A program made the translations under genes and the position numbers. A model generated the notes under the pieces. The model saw nothing but the letters and a program-made list of their open reading frames with translations. It searched no databases and was not told the DNA's origin. From Nitrospinota bacterium (lineage in GTDB: Bacteria; Nitrospinota; Nitrospinia; UBA9942), in assembly GCA_016200365.1 (NCBI GenBank), contig JACQEW010000109.1:1-13539 (forward strand): a stretch of 13,539 nt of DNA, in the 5' to 3' direction. Numbering within the stretch: the stretch's first letter is position 1; every line of letters starts with the position of its first letter. Shown here piece by piece: positions 13,455 to 13,539 of the stretch.

Positions 13455-13539
13455 TGCGCCTCCTGTCTTTTTCTGTCTCCAATAATGTTTGAGTAAGAAC
13501 TACCAAATTGATTTACAGTTTTGATCTCAATTACATTAT

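Overview
The window looks like chromosomal DNA of a moderately AT-rich, free-living, probably anaerobic Gram-negative bacterium. The evidence is hypE ([NiFe]-hydrogenase maturation), a PAS histidine kinase with an NtrC-type sigma-54 activator, a second large hybrid kinase, and a dense scatter of short palindromic repeats. From general knowledge this mix recalls Nitrospirota or deep 'deltaproteobacterial' genomes. No marker gene here settles the phylum, so that placement is an inference.

Layout. Positions 1-8509 are all read on the minus strand. In transcription order they hold: a secreted beta-propeller gene split by a frameshift (8509 to 6970), surE, a restriction-modification pair (beta-class DNA methyltransferase, then a MutH/Sau3AI-like endonuclease), ogt (O6-alkylguanine-DNA methyltransferase), a small membrane protein, a MITE-like element, a PAS histidine kinase with its NtrC-family regulator, a composite palindromic repeat, cdd (cytidine deaminase), and a purine nucleoside/MTA phosphorylase cut by the window edge. 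A 335-bp divergent intergenic region full of repeats (8510-8844) separates these from a plus-strand group: an Hpt-STAS fusion, hypE, and a half-size ArsP-type permease. A large membrane hybrid kinase (13454 to 11295) converges on the permease, with only 5 bases between the two stop codons.

How genes may work together. surE, cdd and the phosphorylase serve nucleotide and nucleoside salvage. The restriction-modification pair starts inside the end of surE and is followed 12 bases later by ogt. GATC, the site expected for the MutH/Sau3AI family, occurs only about 13 times in the window by hand count, against about 37 for CATG, which has the same composition. The endonuclease has Asn where the first catalytic Asp of this family is expected. 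The hybrid kinase ends in a receiver but has no Hpt domain, while the nearby Hpt-STAS protein has an Hpt but no receiver, so a His-Asp-His relay ending in a STAS switch is a testable idea.

The most striking theme is repeats inside genes. Three unrelated short repeats (a two-hairpin GTAGGGC element, a GGCTGAT-triplet plus CCTGTCCTGAGC element, and a CCCTCTCCC hairpin element) lie in frame inside three enzyme genes (phosphorylase, ogt, hypE). Each would add roughly 17-27 residues in a probable surface loop. Other copies or relatives lie between genes, and one repeat edge appears to shape the start regions of two genes. I found no tRNA, rRNA, CRISPR array or complete transposase gene.
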